The notes under the pieces are model-generated. The model worked only from the letters and a program-made list of their open reading frames with translations. It made no database searches and was not told the DNA's origin. Made by a program: the position numbers and the translations under genes. From NCBI GenBank assembly GCA_018001225.1, contig JAGNIJ010000031.1:1-52522 (forward strand): a stretch of 52,522 bases of DNA. Reading direction: 5' to 3'. This document shows, one piece after another, positions 1 through 8,539 of this stretch (the stretch's first letter is position 1; the number at the start of each line of letters is the position of its first letter). The DNA is from Kiritimatiellia bacterium. GTDB taxonomy: Bacteria; Verrucomicrobiota; Kiritimatiellia; CAIQIC01; JAGNIJ01.

Positions 1-3000
1 GCCGACGGCGTGAACTGGACCTGGAACGTCGTGGTTGCGCCGGCCGCCAGCGAAGACGCCGGCTGACTGGTCACCACGAAGTCCGCCGCGTGCGTCCCGC
101 TGGTGGTCACCGTCCCCAGCGTCAGCGTCCCGTACCCGCTGTTCGTGACCGTGAACGTCCGGGTCACCGGCGTGCCGCCGACCATGGCCACGGGGCCGAA
201 GTCCGTGTGATCGGCCAGACTGGGCGTTGCATCGCCATCCGCGATCTTCACGCCGTTGCCGTACATATCAATATCCGGCGCGTCCGGCGGGGCGAAGTCG
301 GATGTCCAGAGCGCCCGCCCCTTGGCCACCATGAAGTTCTTCAAATACCCGGCCGCATAGTATCGGCCACCGGAATCCCTTGCGCAACCGATCTCAAAAG
401 CGGAGGAGTTATCCGGCAGTGTGGCGCCAGGCGACAGGGCCGTGCCGATACTCGTCCATGTCTGCCTCGTTCCATCGATGAACAGGAGGAGATTGGTCCC
501 CTGCCGAACAAGCGCCATATGATACCATTGATTCAGCACGGGAGTCCATGAACGTTCATACAGGGCGACGGTGACGCCCCCGGGGTCGGAGTAGAACCGG
601 ATCTTATTGAAGTTCAGATGATACATGCCGAACCCGTTATTGGCGGCATACTGATTGAAGAAGCCCCCGTGCGTGCCGCTTGGCGTCGCGGGCTTGTACC
701 ACCACTGGAAGGTAAAATCACCGCTACCCAACGCCCAGTCGGCGCTGTCCGGTGTGGTCAGGTAATCCCCGTTGCCGTCCACGTACACCGCCCCGTTGCC
801 GGATAGGCCCTCCGGCAGCGCCGTGCCCGGCACGACCCCGTTGTTCGTTACCGTCTTGCCCGTGCCGCTGCTGTCATTGACGTTACCGTCGAAGTGAAGA
901 AGAAGCTTCGTGTAGGCATCCGTTGTGTGCGCCGACGTCGGCGGCGTGAAGTTCGAGGTCCAGCGGGCAATGCCTTTGGATATCCGCAACTCGTCTATCC
1001 AGCCGTTATGATAGCCACTCCCCGCTCGACCAATCCTGATTTCGCCGTTCGGACGCCATATCGTACTTGAACTGGAAAAGGACGATATCAACACCCCATT
1101 CTTGAATGTGTAGAAATTGTTACCGCTTCTCGCTACCGCGTAGTGCGCCCATTCAACGGATGTCCCTCCCATGGAGACATCGCTTGCAATGTCCCAATTC
1201 ACGCCATCCGTCGAGAGATACAGACTTCCTGCTGCTCCGTACGATATTAAGGGGGAGCCGCCCACATCCCCGAGTTGCACCACGTAGGAGGGCGTGCCTT
1301 TGGCCCAGAAATCGACGGTAAAATCACCGCTTCCAAAATTCCAATCTTCCGAATCCGGCATGGCTAGATACGAGGATGTCCCGTTAAAATACGCAGCACT
1401 TCCGAACACGCCACTCGCTATAATCTTCGTATTCCCGTTCGCCGTGAGCGTGTGGCGGCCCGTCAGGTCAGGGATATTTGTTGATCCGGATTCCCCATCA
1501 CCCGCGACGAACAGCACGCAGTGGTCCAGGGCTTGCAACCCGACACCTTGAACCGCGAAATCGAACGGGCTCTCGTCGCCGTCCCCGTTGGTGAAGCTCA
1601 CCGTCGCCCCGTGCGTCCCGTTCGCCCGCGGCGTGAATGTAATCTGGAACGTCGTCGTCCCGCCCGCGGCCACGGAGGCCGCCGGCTGGCTCGCCACGCT
1701 GAACGAACCCGTTACGGACACCGTTCCGACGCTCAACGCCGCGTCGCCGGAGTTCGTGATCGTGAACGTCCGGACCAGCGTCCCCGTGTCGGCCGAGACG
1801 ATTCCGAAATCGGTATGGTCTGTATTGGTCGGCGCCGTGTCGCCGTCCGCGATGCTGACCCCATTGCCAAGAACCGCGATCTCCGGCACCGCGCCCTGGC
1901 CTTGGATCGAGAAGTTATAGGGGTTTTCGTCGTTGTCGTTGTTCGACAGGCTCAACGCCGCCGTCCGGTTCCCGGACGCCGATGGCGTGAACCGCACCTG
2001 GAACGTCGTCCACTCGCCCGCCGCCACAGACGAGGCAGGCTGCGACACCACCATGAAGTCCGCCGCATGCGCCCCGCTGGTGGTCACCGTCCCCAACGTA
2101 AGCGTTCCATACCCGCCGTTGGTGATCGTAAACGTCCGCGTCACGGGCGTCCCGCCGACCATGGCCACCGGCCCGAAGTCGGTGTGATCGGCGAGACTCG
2201 GCGTGGCATCGCCATCGGCGATCTTCACGTCGTTGCCGTATACATCGAGGTCCGGCACGCCCGGCGGGGCGAAATCGTTCGTCCACAGCGCGCGTCCCTT
2301 GACAACTGCAAAATTGCGGATGTATCCCGGGAAGAAATTCCACGCCCCGTTTTCCCCGCCGATCTCGAAGTTGGCCGACACATCCGGCAGAGATGACGAC
2401 CCGATGGATGTGTTTGTGGTCAACGGCCTGGCGACGCCGTTCACAAACATGCTGACGCGTGAGCTGCTGCGAACAAGCGCCAGATGATACCATGTGTTGG
2501 TCTCTGGAGTCCATGCCATGTCATACGAGGCCACGGGACTTCCGGCATTGAAAGCGGAAAAGCGCCATAATGAACCTGTGCTGATAGCCGCCTGCCACAT
2601 CATGTACGTCGAACCATTCCGCTGCCCCCAGGATCCCGGGTAATTTGCTCGGGATGTCCATTTTACCCACATGGACCATGTAAAATCCCCGCCGCCAAAA
2701 GCCCAATCCGCGCTGTCCGGTGTGAAGAGATAGTCGCCGCTGCCGTCGAAGAACACCGCGCCGTTTCCACCGAGCCCCTCCGGCAGCGCCGTGCCCGCGA
2801 CCACGCCTGCGTTGGTCACCGCTTTCCCCGTGCCGCTGGCGTCGCTGATGAGCCCGTCCGTGTTCAGCAGGAACTTGGTGTAGCCGTCCGCCGACCAATC
2901 CACCGCGGCGGCATCGTAGTTCCCCATGTAGCGGCCGATCCCTTTGGATATCCTGTAACGGCGAATCTTCCCGTCGAACCAGTAGGAGACGCCCGATACC

Positions 3001-6000
3001 ATCCTTCCAATCCAGGGCGTCGCCGCGAAATCCGGAACGCTATAGGAGCCCGTGGCCTGGCCGTCCACCACGCCATCGATGAAGATCTGCGTGTTGGTGC
3101 CGCGCCGGGATACCGCCAGGGTATGCCAGCTGTTACTCAAGACTCCGCCCACCGATGTGGTGCCGAACAGGTTGACCAGCGTCGAGCCTCCGCTGGCACA
3201 ATCAAAGTGCAGCCCCCAGCGCGTACCGCTCCAATTGATCAGCAGCCGGGTGCGGTTATTGATATCCGGACTCTGAATAAAGATGCTGGGGACCTTGCCG
3301 CCAGAGGCCTCGCTAAGGACGTCGACGAAGACCTCGGCCTCGATCGTAAAATCGTTCGTGCCGAATGCCCAGTCCGCATTGTCGCCCAGGGCCAGGTAGG
3401 AAGAGGTTCCATTGAAGTCCGCGATCGTGAGGCCGCTGGCCGGATCAAGCGCCGCGATCTGCGCGTTGCCGGCGGCGGTCATCGTGTGCCGGCCGGTCAG
3501 GTCCGGGATCGTCGTCGAGCCGAACGTCCCGTCGCCCGCGACAAAGAGCACGCAGTTCTCCAGAGCCTGCAAGCCCACGCCCTGCACGGCGAAGTTGAAC
3601 GGGCTTTCGTCGGAGTCTCCGTTCGTGAAACTCACCGCCGCGCCGTGTGTCCCGTTCGCCCGCGGCGTGAACGCGATTTGGAATGTGGTGCTCCCGCCCG
3701 CCGCCACGGAGGCCGCCGGCTGGCTGGCCACGCTGAACGCGCCCGTCACGGACACCGTCCCCACGCTCAACGCCGCGTCGCCCGAGTTCGTGATCGTGAA
3801 CGTCCGGGTCAAAGTGCCGGTATCGGCCGAGATCGTCCCAAAGTCCGTCCAGTCCGAACCGCTCGGGGTGGTGTCCCCGTCCGCGATGCTGACCCCGTTG
3901 CCGAGAACCGCGATCTCTGGAACTGCGCCCTGTCCCTGCACGGTGAAATCATACGGATTCTCGCTGTTGTCGTTGTTCGACAGGCTCAACGTCGCCGTAC
4001 GGTTGCCCGCCGCCCCCGGCGTGAACTGCACCTGGAAGGTCGTCGTCCCGCCCTCCGACACGGACGACGCTGGCTGCGCCACCACCACGAAGTCCGCCGC
4101 GTGCGTCCCGCTCGTCGTCACCGTCCCCAGCGTCAGTGTGCCGTATCCGCCGTTAGTGACCGTGAACGTCCGGGTCACCGGCGTCCCGCCGGACAGCGGT
4201 ACATAGCCGAAGTCCGTATGATCTGTCTCGCTCGGTGTGGTATCGCCATCCGCGATCCACACTCCGTTGCCACGCACGTCTATGTCCGGCACATCCGGTG
4301 GCGCGAAGTTGGCCGTCCAAAGGGCCTGGCCCTTGACGATTCGGTAGTTCTTCAGGTAACCATACAGAAACTCCTCCACGGGGTTGTTAGCGGCTCCCAG
4401 GCTGATCATATTATTGATATTCGGAAGCGAACTGCTCCCGAACGGTATGGATGCGGTCGTCGGCACAACCTGGCCATCCACAAAGAGATATCCATTGGTT
4501 CCGCTGCGGGCAAACGCGATATGATGCCACGCCCCTGTGGTCAACGGAGCCGCGGCGGTGGTGAAATAGTTGCCGTACGTGATTTCATTCTGCTGGAAAA
4601 CCATGGCCATGCGATTGTCGGATTTCATATAAAAGGAGCATGTGCCGGTGCGGTCTGGCGAAAGCTGCTTTAGGAACCACTGCCACGCGCCCAACCGCGT
4701 GGGTTTCCACCACAGGTCCAGCGTCCAGTCATTGGTGCCGAAAAAGAAGTCATCACTGTCGGGTATCGTGAGATAATCCCCGCTGCCATCGAGATACAGG
4801 GCCCCGCCACCTGCCATACCCGCCGGCAACGCGGTACCCGGCACCACCCCGTTGTTCGTCACCGTCTTGCCCGTGCCGCTGCTGTCGTTGACGTTGCCGT
4901 CGAAATGGAGCAGCAGCTTCGTGTACGAGTCGGCGACGAAGCTGACGACGTGCGGATCGAAGTCCGTCGAGTAGCGCGCGACGCCCTTGGAAAGACGGAA
5001 CCTAGCGATGTATCCCGGGAAATACTGCACCGGCGCCGACGGCGTCACCCGCCCGATCTCGTACGTGCTGGACGAATTGAAGATGGTGTCGGAGCCGAAA
5101 CCGCCGGTCACCGGCACGGCCACGCCGTCCACATACAGCCGCGCCGTTGAACCCTCCCGCACAATGGCGATGTGATGATTCGTGCCGCTGGAAATCACCG
5201 TGTCGGAATAGACCGACTTCACGGAGCCTCCCGAGTTGCCGTCCGTGCTGTAGAAAAAGACCAGCCTTTTGGTGCCGCTGACGTCCCGGTAGCTGAACTG
5301 CGAGGCGCGCTGGTTGCCCAAGGATTCGTACTGCGAGCACATGGTGTAGGCGACATTCGCCCCGGGCGCCTGCGTCATATTCATGACGAACTCGATCGTG
5401 AAGTTGTTCGTTCCAAAGTTCCAGTCGTCGCTATCCGGAACAGACAGGTAGGCCGACGAGCCATTGAAATAGGCCTGCGAACATTCATATTCGGTGTTGT
5501 AGGTTACTATCTGCGCATTCCCATTCGCCGTCAGCGTATGCCGACCGGTCAGGTCCGGGATCGTCGTCGAGCCGAACGTCCCGTCGCCCGCCATGAACAG
5601 CACGCAGTTGTCCAGCGCCCGCAGACCCACGCCCTGCACAGCGAAGTTGAACGGGCTCTCGTCGGAGTCACCGTTCGTGAAACTCACCGTCGCGCCGTGC
5701 GCCCCATTGGCCCGCGGCGTAAAGGCGATCTCGAACGATGTGCTCCCGCCCGCCGCCACGCTCGCCGCCGGCTGGCTGGCCACGCTGAACGCGCCCGTCA
5801 CGGACACCGTCCCCACGCTCAACGCCGCGTCGCCCGAGTTCGTGATCGTGAACGTCCGGGTCAAAGTGCCGGTATCGGCCGAGATCGTCCCAAAGTCCGT
5901 CCAGTCCGAACCGCTCGGGGTGGTGTCCCCGTCCGCGATGCTGACCCCGTTGCCGCTGACCGCGATTTCGGGCACGGCCCCGCGGCCCTGTACGGCGAAG

Positions 6001-7775
6001 TCGAAGGGATTCTCGTCCCCGTCGTTGCTCGACAGGCTCAATGTCGCCGAGCGCAGGCCGCCCCCGCCCGGCGCGAACCGCACCTGGAACGTGGTGCTGC
6101 CGCCCGCCGCCAGCGACGGCGCGGGCTGGCTCGTGACGACGAAGTCCGTTTTATGCGTGCCGCTGGTTACCACGCTCCCGAGTGTCAGTTCCGACAGGCC
6201 GCTGTTGGTGACGGTAAACGTGCGCGTCACCGGCGCGCCTCCGGACACATCGACGGACCCAAAGTCCGTGTGGTCGGTCACGCTCGGCGTCGTGTCGCCA
6301 TCCGCGATGTTCAGCCCGTTGCCGGATACGGCGATCTCGGGATCGCCGGGCGGCACGAAGTTCGTCGTCCAGAGCGCCTGTCCCTTCACGACGGTCACGT
6401 TGTCCAGGTAGCCGTTGAAGAAACTGTAGTTTAGGCCGCCGTCGTTGTACGACGCCCCGACGGTCAGCACGTGCGTATAGCTGTTGGTCAGATTCTCCGT
6501 GAACGTCGTGGGCGAGCCCTGCAGTTGCCCGTCCTTATAGAAGGAAAGATAGCCCGCGCTGCGCACCACGGCCAGATGGGTCCAGGTATTCGACGGAAGC
6601 GTGATGCCGACCGTTTTGGTGGGCCACGGCCAGGCTCCACCGGCAAAGGCCAGGCTGTTCGTTCCACTAACGTTCCACAGCGCCCAGTACCAGGCGCCCG
6701 CATCCTGGCCCTGGCTTCCCTGGTGGTGCTCGACGAGAAAGGCGCGGTCGCCGATGGACGGGTAGGCCAGCACTTTTGCCCAGGCATGCACGGTGAAATC
6801 CCCCGTGCCGAAATCCCAGTCGGGGCTGTCGGCCGCGGTGACCCCGTCCCCGGCGCCGTCCAGGCGTAGCGCGCCCGAACCGGCGACGCCCGAGGGCATG
6901 GCCGTGCCCAGCAGGACGCCGGTGTTGGTGATCGTCTTGCCGGTGCCGCTGCTGTCGGCTACCGAACCGTCGAAGTTCAGCAGGAGGCGCGTGTATTCGT
7001 CCGGCGTATAGTCGATGGCGGCGGGATCGAAACTGGACGCATATCGCCCGATGCCCTTGGAAATCCGGAACCGGCTCATGAGGCCACGAACATACTGCGC
7101 CGAAACGCCGTTATAGTAGCCGCTGCCTATGACCACGTTGTTTATCGTCATGTTGAAATCGGCCGTTTGCCCGGACGCCGAGGTCAGGGTCTGGGTCGTT
7201 CCATTGACGAAGAAACTGACCGCCCCCGCGCGGCGCTGGATGGCGATGTGATAATTGGTGTTCGGATTGGGATTGAAGGCGATCTCGCAATTGATCGCGA
7301 TCCCCGCCCCGCTCAACCGCAGCGTATTCAGTGCCGCACCCGGGCCGCCCGACGCGTTGAGACCCACGATCCATCGCTTGGCCGTGGATTCATACACCGC
7401 AAGAGGAACCACCCAGTCGTCGCTGCTGCCGGCATAGTCGTTCGTCAGGTTCAGTATGAACTCGATGGTGAAGTCGTTGGTGCCGAAGGCGAGATCGTTG
7501 GTCGGCGCGACGGTCAGGTAGTTGCCGGTGCTGAACCGGGCCTGGCTGGCGCCGGACAGCGAGTTCAACGACACGATCTGCGCGTCTCCAACCCGCACGG
7601 GAGAATGGCGCCCCGTGGAGTCCGTGATGGTCGTCGAGCCAAAACTGCCTTCGGCCCGGAGAAGGAGCGTCGTCTGCGCCCGGGCTTCCGGCGTCCAGGC
7701 CAGTCCGACGGCCGCGAGGGCCATCAGCCACCAGCCGCGAAATCCCATGTTCCGGCGTGTTGAGTTACGCATCAT
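1..7775 (-). CDS. Giant secreted LamG / choice-of-anchor D repeat protein (3' end beyond window)
   Basis: One frame stays open from ATG 7775 to the left edge (about 2,591 codons); the C-terminus is missing. The N-terminus is a signal peptide: basic start (MMRNSTRRN), hydrophobic stretch, then a PEARA|Q cleavage site. After it come concanavalin-like LamG domains (FGTNDFTIE, RISKGIGRY) alternating with pairs of choice-of-anchor D / Hydin-type beta-sandwiches (GNGVSIADGDTTPS, TRTFTITNSG, SVAAGGTTTFQV). The frame at position 1 still reads VQFTPS, the same motif, so no frameshift is evident. ATG 7775 is followed at once by a second ATG (7772); an AAGGAG box at 7783-7788 favours 7775. The role is probably cell-surface or exported adhesion or carbohydrate binding; no catalytic domain is seen in the visible part. 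No C-terminal sorting signal can be checked. Confidence 0.9.
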   Translation of the reverse strand, partial: MMRNSTRRNMGFRGWWLMALAAVGLAWTPEARAQTTLLLRAEGSFGSTTITDSTGRHSPVRVGDAQIVSLNSLSGASQARFSTGNYLTVAPTNDLAFGTNDFTIEFILNLTNDYAGSSDDWVVPLAVYESTAKRWIVGLNASGGPGAALNTLRLSGAGIAINCEIAFNPNPNTNYHIAIQRRAGAVSFFVNGTTQTLTSASGQTADFNMTINNVVIGSGYYNGVSAQYVRGLMSRFRISKGIGRYASSFDPAAIDYTPDEYTRLLLNFDGSVADSSGTGKTITNTGVLLGTAMPSGVAGSGALRLDGAGDGVTAADSPDWDFGTGDFTVHAWAKVLAYPSIGDRAFLVEHHQGSQGQDAGAWYWALWNVSGTNSLAFAGGAWPWPTKTVGITLPSNTWTHLAVVRSAGYLSFYKDGQLQGSPTTFTENLTNSYTHVLTVGASYNDGGLNYSFFNGYLDNVTVVKGQALWTTNFVPPGDPEIAVSGNGLNIADGDTTPSVTDHTDFGSVDVSGGAPVTRTFTVTNSGLSELTLGSVVTSGTHKTDFVVTSQPAPSLAAGGSTTFQVRFAPGGGGLRSATLSLSSNDGDENPFDFAVQGRGAVPEIAVSGNGVSIADGDTTPSGSDWTDFGTISADTGTLTRTFTITNSGDAALSVGTVSVTGAFSVASQPAASVAAGGSTSFEIAFTPRANGAHGATVSFTNGDSDESPFNFAVQGVGLRALDNCVLFMAGDGTFGSTTIPDLTGRHTLTANGNAQIVTYNTEYECSQAYFNGSSAYLSVPDSDDWNFGTNNFTIEFVMNMTQAPGANVAYTMCSQYESLGNQRASQFSYRDVSGTKRLVFFYSTDGNSGGSVKSVYSDTVISSGTNHHIAIVREGSTARLYVDGVAVPVTGGFGSDTIFNSSSTYEIGRVTPSAPVQYFPGYIARFRLSKGVARYSTDFDPHVVSFVADSYTKLLLHFDGNVNDSSGTGKTVTNNGVVPGTALPAGMAGGGALYLDGSGDYLTIPDSDDFFFGTNDWTLDLWWKPTRLGAWQWFLKQLSPDRTGTCSFYMKSDNRMAMVFQQNEITYGNYFTTAAAPLTTGAWHHIAFARSGTNGYLFVDGQVVPTTASIPFGSSSLPNINNMISLGAANNPVEEFLYGYLKNYRIVKGQALWTANFAPPDVPDIDVRGNGVWIADGDTTPSETDHTDFGYVPLSGGTPVTRTFTVTNGGYGTLTLGTVTTSGTHAADFVVVAQPASSVSEGGTTTFQVQFTPGAAGNRTATLSLSNNDNSENPYDFTVQGQGAVPEIAVLGNGVSIADGDTTPSGSDWTDFGTISADTGTLTRTFTITNSGDAALSVGTVSVTGAFSVASQPAASVAAGGSTTFQIAFTPRANGTHGAAVSFTNGDSDESPFNFAVQGVGLQALENCVLFVAGDGTFGSTTIPDLTGRHTMTAAGNAQIAALDPASGLTIADFNGTSSYLALGDNADWAFGTNDFTIEAEVFVDVLSEASGGKVPSIFIQSPDINNRTRLLINWSGTRWGLHFDCASGGSTLVNLFGTTSVGGVLSNSWHTLAVSRRGTNTQIFIDGVVDGQATGSYSVPDFAATPWIGRMVSGVSYWFDGKIRRYRISKGIGRYMGNYDAAAVDWSADGYTKFLLNTDGLISDASGTGKAVTNAGVVAGTALPEGLGGNGAVFFDGSGDYLFTPDSADWAFGGGDFTWSMWVKWTSRANYPGSWGQRNGSTYMMWQAAISTGSLWRFSAFNAGSPVASYDMAWTPETNTWYHLALVRSSSRVSMFVNGVARPLTTNTSIGSSSLPDVSANFEIGGENGAWNFFPGYIRNFAVVKGRALWTNDFAPPGVPDLDVYGNDVKIADGDATPSLADHTDFGPVAMVGGTPVTRTFTITNGGYGTLTLGTVTTSGAHAADFMVVSQPASSVAAGEWTTFQVRFTPSASGNRTAALSLSNNDNDENPYNFSIQGQGAVPEIAVLGNGVSIADGDTAPTNTDHTDFGIVSADTGTLVRTFTITNSGDAALSVGTVSVTGSFSVASQPAASVAAGGTTTFQITFTPRANGTHGATVSFTNGDGDESPFDFAVQGVGLQALDHCVLFVAGDGESGSTNIPDLTGRHTLTANGNTKIIASGVFGSAAYFNGTSSYLAMPDSEDWNFGSGDFTVDFWAKGTPSYVVQLGDVGGSPLISYGAAGSLYLSTDGVNWDIASDVSMGGTSVEWAHYAVARSGNNFYTFKNGVLISSFSSSSTIWRPNGEIRIGRAGSGYHNGWIDELRISKGIARWTSNFTPPTSAHTTDAYTKLLLHFDGNVNDSSGTGKTVTNNGVVPGTALPEGLSGNGAVYVDGNGDYLTTPDSADWALGSGDFTFQWWYKPATPSGTHGGFFNQYAANNGFGMYHLNFNKIRFYSDPGGVTVALYERSWTPVLNQWYHMALVRQGTNLLLFIDGTRQTWTSIGTALSPGATLPDNSSAFEIGCARDSGGRYYAAGYLKNFMVAKGRALWTSDFAPPDAPDIDMYGNGVKIADGDATPSLADHTDFGPVAMVGGTPVTRTFTVTNSGYGTLTLGTVTTSGTHAADFVVTSQPASSLAAGATTTFQVQFTPS
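3712..3903 (-). repeat. 192-bp tract identical to 5764-5955
   Basis: Read base by base, 3712-3903 and 5764-5955 match perfectly at an offset of 2,052 bp. They encode part of the second choice-of-anchor D domain of adjacent units. Flanking sequence is similar but not identical, suggesting recent unit duplication or gene conversion. Confidence 0.8.
5764..5955 (-). repeat. 192-bp tract identical to 3712-3903
   Basis: Partner of the identical tract at 3712-3903, one repeat unit upstream in the coding direction. Confidence 0.8.
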
Positions 7776-7782
7776 GTTCGTT

Positions 7783-7788
7783 CTCCTT
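7783..7788 (-). promoter_or_regulatory. Shine-Dalgarno site of the LamG giant gene
   Basis: On the minus strand this reads AAGGAG, seven bases before ATG 7775. It is one of the clearest ribosome binding sites in the window and decides the start of the giant secreted protein. Confidence 0.7.
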
Positions 7789-7810
7789 CTCGACTCCTGG
7801 CGCCCGCTTA

Positions 7811-7899
7811 GTTTCCTTCGTTTCCTTCTGTTCAAATTCCTTCATCCGCGTCCATCCGCGTGATCCGCGGGCCCTTCCCCCATTCGCGTCAATTCGCGG
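7811..7899. repeat. ~88-bp interspersed repeat, copy 1
   Basis: Noncoding repeat with the plus-strand core TTCCTTCTGTTCAAATT, then CATCCGCG motifs, GTGATCCGCGG and GCGTCAATTCGCGG. It matches 8453-8539 in the same orientation with a few substitutions and small indels. It lies 36-124 bases upstream of the LamG giant gene, so it is in that gene's leader or promoter region, and it precedes hicB on the other strand. It looks like an interspersed noncoding repeat, but no other copy is seen in this window. Confidence 0.75.
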
Positions 7900-7956
7900 T
7901 TCCCTTCCGGCACTTCCGGCTTGAAAGGCGCCCGTTTCCACGATAAAGATGCTGAT

Positions 7957-8163
7957 ATGAAATTCATCGCCACACTGGAGAGGGACGAGGACGGGATGTG
8001 GGTAGCCGAATGCCCGTCCATCCCCGGCTGCGTCAGCCAGGGGACCACGCGGGAGGAAGCGCTGGCCAACATCCAGGAGGCCATCGAAGCCTGCCTGGAG
8101 GTCCGCGCCGAACGCGGCATGCCGCTGACGATCGAAACCCGGCAGGTCGAAGTCACCGTATAA
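7957..8163 (+). CDS. hicB: HicB-family antitoxin (short form)
   Basis: A 68-residue HicB-like partial RNase H-fold protein expected to bind and neutralise the HicA mRNA interferase. The family pattern is clear: MKFIATLERDEDGMWVAECPS, then PGC, GTTREEALANIQEAIEACLE and a VEVTV end. The ATG at 7957 is chosen because it begins exactly at the conserved strand; an upstream in-frame TTG (7921) would add residues unlike the family. There is no evident Shine-Dalgarno site. It ends after the RNase H-like fold and lacks the C-terminal ribbon-helix-helix or HTH domain of longer HicB proteins, so operator binding and autoregulation are doubtful. Its TAA overlaps the hicA ATG (TAATG), implying coupled translation. 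Order is antitoxin first. It is one of few plus-strand genes here. Confidence 0.88.
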   Translation: MKFIATLERDEDGMWVAECPSIPGCVSQGTTREEALANIQEAIEACLEVRAERGMPLTIETRQVEVTV

Positions 8164-8384
8164 TGCCTGTTCTGCCCCATATCAGCGGCGAGGAGACGGC
8201 CAAAGCCTTCCAACGCGACGGATGGATTTTGGTTCGCCAACGGGGCAGCCACATGATCATGGTCAAAGACGGCCATATCGCCTCCTTGTCCATTCCCCAT
8301 CACAAGGAAGTGGCCAGGGGAACGTTGCGCGCGCTCATCCGAAATGCCGGCTTGACCGTTCACGACTTCTTACAGCTCCTCTGA
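8163..8384 (+). CDS. hicA: HicA-family mRNA interferase toxin
   Basis: A 73-residue HicA toxin with a dsRBD-like fold, expected to cleave mRNA and inhibit translation. Visible family features are an N-terminal helix with SGEETAKAFQRDGW, the strand ILVRQRGSH with the catalytic histidine at residue 30 in the G-S-H motif, then SIPHHKEVARGTLRALIRNAGL and a terminal DFLQLL. The ATG at 8163 shares one base with the hicB stop, so expression should be coupled to the antitoxin. Length and all key residues look intact, so it is probably functional. The pair stands alone on the plus strand between minus-strand genes and between two ~88-bp direct repeats, which suggests it arrived as a cassette. Confidence 0.9.
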   Translation: MPVLPHISGEETAKAFQRDGWILVRQRGSHMIMVKDGHIASLSIPHHKEVARGTLRALIRNAGLTVHDFLQLL

Positions 8385-8416
8385 TTGCGAATCACGACAT
8401 CCCTTTTCGAGGTTTA

Positions 8417-8475
8417 AACGGAAGGCAACGAACAAAACCAAGTCTCCCCCTTTATTCCCTTCGTTTCCTTCTGTT
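8417..8475. repeat. Imperfect inverted repeat downstream of hicA, possible terminator
   Basis: The arms 8417-8432 (AACGGAAGGCAACGAA) and 8460-8475 (TTCGTTTCCTTCTGTT) can pair at 14 of 16 positions plus one G-U, around a 27-base loop. The right arm is the start of repeat copy 2, so the left arm is a degenerate inverted piece of the same repeat. It lies 32 bases after the hicA stop. There is no clean T-run, so a terminator role is tentative. Confidence 0.45.
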
Positions 8476-8539
8476 CAAATTCTCCCATCCGCGCCCATCC
8501 GCGTGATCCGCGGTCGCTCTTCTTCGCGTCAATTCGCGG
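8453..8539. repeat. ~88-bp interspersed repeat, copy 2
   Basis: Direct copy of 7811-7899, so the two copies bracket a 553-bp segment containing hicBA. Its last bases (AATTCGCGG on the plus strand) overlap the 3' end of the PEP-CTERM gene and encode its last two residues (A-N) and TGA stop. Confidence 0.75.

Larger units (their letters stand above)
1..7680 (-). repeat. Tandem ~2.05-kb coding units (LamG-LamG-anchorD-anchorD), about 3.7 copies
   Basis: Each unit encodes, in order, a segment starting GDGTFGSTTIPDLTGRH, LamG 1 ending in the RISKGIGRY motif, LamG 2 ending near KGQALWT, then two choice-of-anchor D domains. Unit starts lie near 7670, 5605, 3555 and 1515. The RISKGIGRY motif recurs near 7050, 4990, 2945 and 970, and the KGQALWT motif near 6370, 4330, 2295 and 315, giving spacings of about 1.98-2.06 kb. 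The fourth unit is cut by the window edge within its first anchor-D domain. Confidence 0.85.

Noticed and set aside
1..7680. Regularly spaced repeats as a possible CRISPR array
   Set aside because: The period is ~2 kb and every unit is in-frame protein-coding sequence; there are no short repeats with unique spacers of similar length.
7811..8539. Repeat-flanked hicBA as an insertion sequence or integron cassette
   Set aside because: No transposase or integrase, no terminal inverted repeats and no attC-like site. Only direct repeats are seen, so it is reported as a repeat-bracketed cassette.
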